DNA of 64,000 nt, taken from NCBI GenBank assembly GCA_900322035.1, contig ONYL01000004.1, positions 17,258-81,257 on the forward strand. The letters are read 5' to 3'. Positions 60,792 to 64,000 of the stretch are shown piece after piece. A program made the translations under genes and the position numbers. Within the stretch, counting starts at the first letter, position 1; every line of letters starts with the position of its first letter. Source of the stretch: an uncultured Prevotella sp. (lineage in GTDB: Bacteria > Bacteroidota > Bacteroidia > Bacteroidales > Bacteroidaceae). A model generated the notes under the pieces. It was not told the DNA's origin. It did not search any database and saw only the letters and a list, made by a program, of their open reading frames with translations.

Positions 60792-61205
60792 ATGGAAAAG
60801 ATTAAGACTGTTTGGTTTGACGCTGACCGTATCTATATGAAGACGCAGGAAGGCAAAGTGTATAGCAGGCCTTTGGAGGCTTATCCTGATTTGAAAGATG
60901 CTTCACCGGAACAACGCAGTGATTATGTTATTGGTGATGATGGGGAGGACATCAGGTGGGAAAGCTTGGATGTTGACATGCACATCAGTAGTTTTTATGA
61001 AGTCTCTGAACCGAAAGATAATGAGATAGCAAGAATGTTTGCTCATTATCCCTGGCTGAATGTGTCTGAAGTGGCTCGTGCCATCAACATCAATAAGAGT
61101 TTGATGGCCCGCTATATTTATGGTATTTCCAAACCAAGCGAAAAACGGGTCCAGCAAATTCGTGAAGCTTTACATCAGTTTGGGAAAGAGTTGCTGAGTG
61201 CTTAG
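60792..61205 (+). CDS. DUF2442 domain protein with helix-turn-helix tail
   Basis: A 137-residue protein. Residues about 1-70 are a DUF2442 domain (VWFDADRIYMKTQEGKVYSR, then YPDLKDASPEQRSDYVI, then DIRWESLDVDMHISSFYE). Residues about 85-135 look like a helix-turn-helix of the Xre/CopG-like kind (VSEVARAININKSLMARYIY, then KRVQQIREALHQFGKEL). The start at 60792 is set by the Shine-Dalgarno. A longer frame from 60759 would overlap the DUF4160 gene. In a toxin-antitoxin reading this DNA-binding partner would be the antitoxin; this is inference. Confidence 0.8.
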   Translation: MEKIKTVWFDADRIYMKTQEGKVYSRPLEAYPDLKDASPEQRSDYVIGDDGEDIRWESLDVDMHISSFYEVSEPKDNEIARMFAHYPWLNVSEVARAININKSLMARYIYGISKPSEKRVQQIREALHQFGKELLSA

Positions 61206-61209
61206 CCTT

Positions 61210-62052
61210 TTACCCGACAAATGACCGCAAGGTCTTTACATAGCTTCGTGACACGGGCACTGTATGGTGCTCGTCGCCCACGGTGAGTTGGTAGCCGTTG
61301 GAATTGCCATGGGCGGAGCGGATGTTGCTGAGGTTGACGATGAACGAGCGGTGGCATTGAAAGATGCTCTTCTCGTTGGTATCGGCAAGGACAGAGGTCA
61401 GCGTGGTGCGCAATTGTTGGTGCTCGACATGACCTTCGCGTAGGAAGTAGATGTCAACGCAGTTTTTCTGTGATTCGGCGTAGAGAAAGTCGGACAGGGG
61501 GAGTGTGAGGTCGTTGCCACGCACCGACGTGTCGTGAAAGGTCACTGTCTCTTCGGCTTGCGCATCGGTGTCCTTAGGCAGCAGTTCTGCCAGACGCGTT
61601 CGCAACCGCCGCTGATATTCCAAGGCCACGATGGTGAGCGTGATGGGAATGCCGAAGAGCAGGGTGGCATAGAGATAGGCCAGGAAAAGCTGGAGAGAAA
61701 CAGGGTTAGGAAACCAGAGGAAGCTGAGTATGCTGTTGCCTAAGCTAACACAGCAGAATAGCAACAGAACAGCAGCGCACTCATGCCACACCCGCCATGT
61801 CTTGACCCGCCGCACCCAGGGTTTGAATACACACGCACCATAGCACCATGTCACGGCTACGGACAGCATGGAGAAGCAGAGTGCCACGAAAAAGATGTTT
61901 CCTTCAAACTGACCCAGACCAAAGGGCCTGAGAAAGAAAAGAAGGAAGAAAACGATGGCACCGGCAATCAGTCCTGCCTGTAGCCAGTTGCCTTGGTCGT
62001 TCTGAGGCAATGGTCTTGAGAAGAAACTTATCAACCTGTTCATTCTGCTCAT
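61210..62052 (-). CDS. Membrane-bound LytTR-type transcription regulator
   Basis: A 280-residue protein with four membrane helices (about 25-45, 53-72, 90-108 and 118-140) joined to a LytTR DNA-binding domain (about 180-278). The LytTR motifs are visible: LPLSDFLYAESQKNCVDIYF, then FQCHRSFIVNLSNI near 232-245, and VPVSRSYVKTLR at the end. There is no receiver domain, so it is a one-component membrane regulator. Ligand and targets are unknown. It starts 17 nt after the nuclease-like gene, so the two are probably co-transcribed. Confidence 0.88.
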   Translation of the reverse strand: MSRMNRLISFFSRPLPQNDQGNWLQAGLIAGAIVFFLLFFLRPFGLGQFEGNIFFVALCFSMLSVAVTWCYGACVFKPWVRRVKTWRVWHECAAVLLLFCCVSLGNSILSFLWFPNPVSLQLFLAYLYATLLFGIPITLTIVALEYQRRLRTRLAELLPKDTDAQAEETVTFHDTSVRGNDLTLPLSDFLYAESQKNCVDIYFLREGHVEHQQLRTTLTSVLADTNEKSIFQCHRSFIVNLSNIRSAHGNSNGYQLTVGDEHHTVPVSRSYVKTLRSFVG

Positions 62053-62069
62053 CGGTTACAACGTCCCTC

Positions 62070-63038
62070 TTATTTCCCGAACATCTCCGCAATCTCGTCT
62101 TCCGACAATCCCTGCTTTCGCAACTTCTCTCGTATTCGATTCAATTGCTGACTCTGCTGCGATAATTGCTGACTCTGCTGCGATAATTGCTGATCTTTCT
62201 GCGAGAGTTGCTGATTCTGCTGTGATATTTGCTGATCTTTCTGCGACAATTGCTGATCTTTCTGCAACAATTGCTGATTTTTCTGCAACAATTGCTGATT
62301 TTTCTCCTTAATCATCTTGTTGCGACTCATGATTGCGGTGTCGCGATCCTCTATCGCCTGGAAAAACTCGTCCTCCACGTTCATGTCCTGACGAAGCTTC
62401 GCGTCAGAAGAGGCCTTGAACTCGTCAAGCTCTACCACCTGCCGGTTGTCCTTCTCTTTGTTGGTTTGGTCAAACACGCTGAGCACCTTGAACAGTCTGT
62501 TGTTGATCTGTCCGTGCAGGAGGGGGATCTGTACGATGATGCTGTCATGGACGAGACTGTCGACAAAGGGGTCGGGAAGGCCTTGAGTTACCTCATGCCC
62601 GTCGTAATCATAAGACTTGTGGTTGACATAAAGCACGGGTACATTTATATTTCCGACCCTATGCCCGAGGATATATACGGCAACCATCGGAATGCCGTAG
62701 GGCGGCCGCATTTCCTCGTGCACCATGTTCTCTTTGTTGGCATACTGAGCGCCGAGATACTGCCTAAAGCGTAAGGTCTCCGTGTCTAACCATGTCTTTT
62801 GCAGTTCGATGAGTATCAGGCGCAGCGACCCGTCGGCCTCGCGGATACGTGCCCCGAAGTCGATGCGGAACATGGAGATGTTGTCCCGAAAGCCATTGGT
62901 GTACTCGTTACGACGTATCTGCACTTCCACAACTTCTTTCTTCAGTAACGCGGAGAGAATGGTGCGGGCGATGCGTTCGTCTTCCATCAGATATTTGAAG
63001 ACGGAGTCATAGATGGGGTTTGCTACATGAATGATCAT
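62070..63038 (-). CDS. PD-(D/E)XK nuclease-family transposase/Rpn-like protein with heptad-repeat tail
   Basis: A 322-residue protein. The N-terminal domain (about 1-230) matches the PD-(D/E)XK family known as Rpn-like or PDDEXK_2 transposases. The start FKYLMEDERIARTILSALL and the catalytic region FRIDFGARI followed by LILIELQKTW (about residues 57-85, Asp then E-x-Q) are typical. The C-terminal tail (about 243-300) consists of 7-residue repeats of the type QLSQKDQ and QLSQQSQ, encoded by 21-bp DNA repeats (62137-62310), and forms a coiled coil; it ends in the family's own RKQGLSEDEIAEMF. Members often occur in many copies per genome and may act in recombination or selfish spread; this copy is intact. 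Confidence 0.85.
   Translation of the reverse strand: MIIHVANPIYDSVFKYLMEDERIARTILSALLKKEVVEVQIRRNEYTNGFRDNISMFRIDFGARIREADGSLRLILIELQKTWLDTETLRFRQYLGAQYANKENMVHEEMRPPYGIPMVAVYILGHRVGNINVPVLYVNHKSYDYDGHEVTQGLPDPFVDSLVHDSIIVQIPLLHGQINNRLFKVLSVFDQTNKEKDNRQVVELDEFKASSDAKLRQDMNVEDEFFQAIEDRDTAIMSRNKMIKEKNQQLLQKNQQLLQKDQQLSQKDQQISQQNQQLSQKDQQLSQQSQQLSQQSQQLNRIREKLRKQGLSEDEIAEMFGK
62137..62310 (-). repeat. 21-bp coding repeats (heptads) in the PD-(D/E)XK protein
   Basis: About seven in-frame 21-bp units encode QLLQKNQ, QLLQKDQ, QLSQKDQ, QISQQNQ, QLSQKDQ and two QLSQQSQ. The unit keeps the codon phase, so copy-number change would alter the coiled coil without breaking the frame. Confidence 0.8.
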
Positions 63039-63078
63039 AATACGGCACGGTTTATGTTCAACAATTATTCTTCATGGA

Positions 63079-63086
63079 CAAAGATA
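63079..63086 (-). promoter_or_regulatory. -7 box before the PD-(D/E)XK gene
   Basis: TATCTTTG on the minus strand, 40 nt before the start. The remaining spacer to 63301 shows nothing recognisable. Confidence 0.5.
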
Positions 63087-63301
63087 GTATAAAAAATTGG
63101 AGAACACAAGCAAATCCTTGGAAATGTTTTATCGTGACGCATATTCCACTTCCAGCCATTGGCAGAGTTTCTTGCATTATGTCTGGATCCGGGAATTTAG
63201 GTTCTCGCGGTAGAATGGTTAAAGCATGCCGGCTTTAGAGAAGAATAATGGTGCAAAGGAATGACCTTCCGCTGATAGGATAGATTCAAGCTCAACTCGT
63301 G

Positions 63302-63337
63302 CGCTTGTTGGCCGCACTCATTGGCGGCCAACAAGCG
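63302..63337 (-). terminator. Perfect 14-bp stem-loop after gdhA
   Basis: CGCTTGTTGGCCGC (63302-63315) and GCGGCCAACAAGCG (63324-63337) pair perfectly around an 8-nt loop, 11 nt after the gdhA stop. No T-run follows on the minus strand, so it may protect the 3' end or act as a terminator with other help. Confidence 0.55.
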
Positions 63338-63348
63338 AAACGAACGGG

Positions 63349-64000
63349 TTACATCCCTACACCCTGTGCCATCATAGCCTTGGCCACCTTGAGGAAGCCG
63401 GCGACGTTGGCACCTTTCACATAGTTGATGTAACCATCGGGCTGCGTACCGTATTTCACACAGTTCTCGTGGATATCATTCATGATGCGGTGCAGGTAGT
63501 TGTCCACCTCCTCGCGGGTCCATTTCAGACGCTCGGAGTTCTGGCTCATCTCCAGTCCTGACACAGCCACGCCACCGGCATTGCTGGCCTTACCCGGGCA
63601 GTAAAGGATCTTGTTGTCCTGGAAGATCTTCACGGCGTCGGGCGTTGACGGCATGTTAGCCCCCTCACTCACGGCAATTACGCCATTGTTGATGAGTTTC
63701 TGCGCATCCTCTCCGTTGATCTCGTTCTGGGTAGCGCATGGTGTAGCGATGTCGGCCTTGATGCCCCAGGGACGCTCGCCGGGGAAATACTGGGCATTGG
63801 GATATTCTTCCGCATATTCTTTGATGCGGCCGCGCTCGATGTTCTTCAGTTCCATGATGTAAGCGAGCTTGTCGGCGTCGATGCCATCGGGGTCGTAGAC
63901 GAAGCCGTCAGAGTCGGAGCAGGTGAGCGGCTTGGCACCGAGCTGGATGAGCTTCTCAATGGTGTACTGGGCCACGTTGCCGGCACCCGAGACGAGCACG
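63349..64000 (-). CDS. Glutamate dehydrogenase, C-terminal part (cut by window end)
   Basis: The last 216 residues of a hexameric, probably NADP-type glutamate dehydrogenase; the frame is open to the window edge. The nucleotide-binding VSGAGNVAQYTIEKLIQLGA (first 20 residues of the visible part) is the Rossmann GxGNxA motif of class I enzymes. It is followed by PWGIKADIATPCATQNEING, SEGANMPSTPDAV, CPGKASNAGGVAVSGLEM and the terminal ANVAGFLKVAKAMMAQGV, all typical of the bacterial 445-residue class. It catalyses ammonia assimilation to glutamate or the reverse. Confidence 0.95.
   Translation of the reverse strand, partial: VLVSGAGNVAQYTIEKLIQLGAKPLTCSDSDGFVYDPDGIDADKLAYIMELKNIERGRIKEYAEEYPNAQYFPGERPWGIKADIATPCATQNEINGEDAQKLINNGVIAVSEGANMPSTPDAVKIFQDNKILYCPGKASNAGGVAVSGLEMSQNSERLKWTREEVDNYLHRIMNDIHENCVKYGTQPDGYINYVKGANVAGFLKVAKAMMAQGVGM

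Noticed and set aside
62070-63038. Complete insertion sequence around the PD-(D/E)XK protein
   Set aside because: No terminal inverted repeats or target-site duplications were seen next to the gene, and it seems co-transcribed with the LytTR gene.

Overview
The window looks like a chromosomal segment from a Bacteroidales bacterium, most likely Prevotellaceae. The reasons are: SusC/SusD and other TonB-dependent systems; a hybrid two-component regulator of the Bacteroidetes type; Bacteroidetes-type -7 promoter boxes (TAnnTTTG) in front of most transcription units with almost no Shine-Dalgarno sites; a split methionine synthase activation domain; and myo-inositol-phosphate synthase. The species cannot be fixed from this sequence alone. 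No rRNA, CRISPR array, prophage or complete insertion sequence was seen. One tRNA gene (Arg, anticodon CCG) is present.

Layout. 1-6.95 kb: 3' part of a cation:proton antiporter, dnaX, an HD-domain protein and an LptD-like outer-membrane assembly protein. 7.4-19.3 kb: a compact fructan utilisation locus made of a membrane hybrid sensor/AraC regulator, a sugar MFS permease, fructokinase, SusC, SusD and one secreted GH32 enzyme. Its probable logic is: SusCD imports fructan oligosaccharides across the outer membrane, GH32 cuts them in the periplasm, the permease brings in fructose, fructokinase phosphorylates it, and the regulator senses the periplasmic sugar. 19.7-20.2 kb: tRNA-Arg facing a small untranslated transcription unit. 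20.3-30.1 kb, minus strand: two operons, GT2/mfd/GNAT and DUF4369 lipoprotein/pyrC/MetH-activation protein/metallophosphoesterase/PlsC. 30.2-36.9 kb, minus: a membrane protein, a DivIC/FtsB-like division protein, an OadA/PycB-like carboxyltransferase, an unknown membrane-anchored protein, and the AmmeMemoRadiSam pair. 37-43.2 kb: rubredoxin, a probable small RNA, SPFH protein with a ribbon-helix-helix partner, M15 peptidase, DUF349 protein and CorA. 43.4-49.4 kb: a repeat-truncated gene, then a CBM9-like protein, a DUF4838 protein, an outer-membrane barrel and a CDF metal exporter. 49.4-57.5 kb: aldose epimerase, frr-rsgA, inositol-phosphate synthase, a small independent transcription unit encoding a 31-residue membrane peptide, rsmA, a flippase-like membrane protein and pepD. 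57.8-64 kb: a TPR-like protein, a frameshifted TonB-dependent receptor, a DUF4160/DUF2442-HTH pair with an unusual strong Shine-Dalgarno, a LytTR membrane regulator, a PD-(D/E)XK protein with a heptad-repeat tail, and the 3' part of glutamate dehydrogenase.

Most unusual signals. (1) Four intergenic tandem arrays at different places share an exact 22-bp period although their sequences differ; two of them share a core and lie in inverted orientation on either side of the fructan locus. (2) The fructan sensor has a phospho-acceptor helix, receiver and AraC domain but no visible ATPase domain. (3) The OadA-like protein keeps a biotinyl-like fold but lacks the biotin-accepting lysine motif. (4) The Memo-AMMECR1 fusion appears to carry an export signal although its radical-SAM partner should be cytosolic. 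(5) Small transcription units at 20.0, 37.5 and 53.6 kb have promoters and terminators but no conventional gene. (6) A candidate toxin-antitoxin-like DUF4160/DUF2442-HTH pair looks compositionally foreign.
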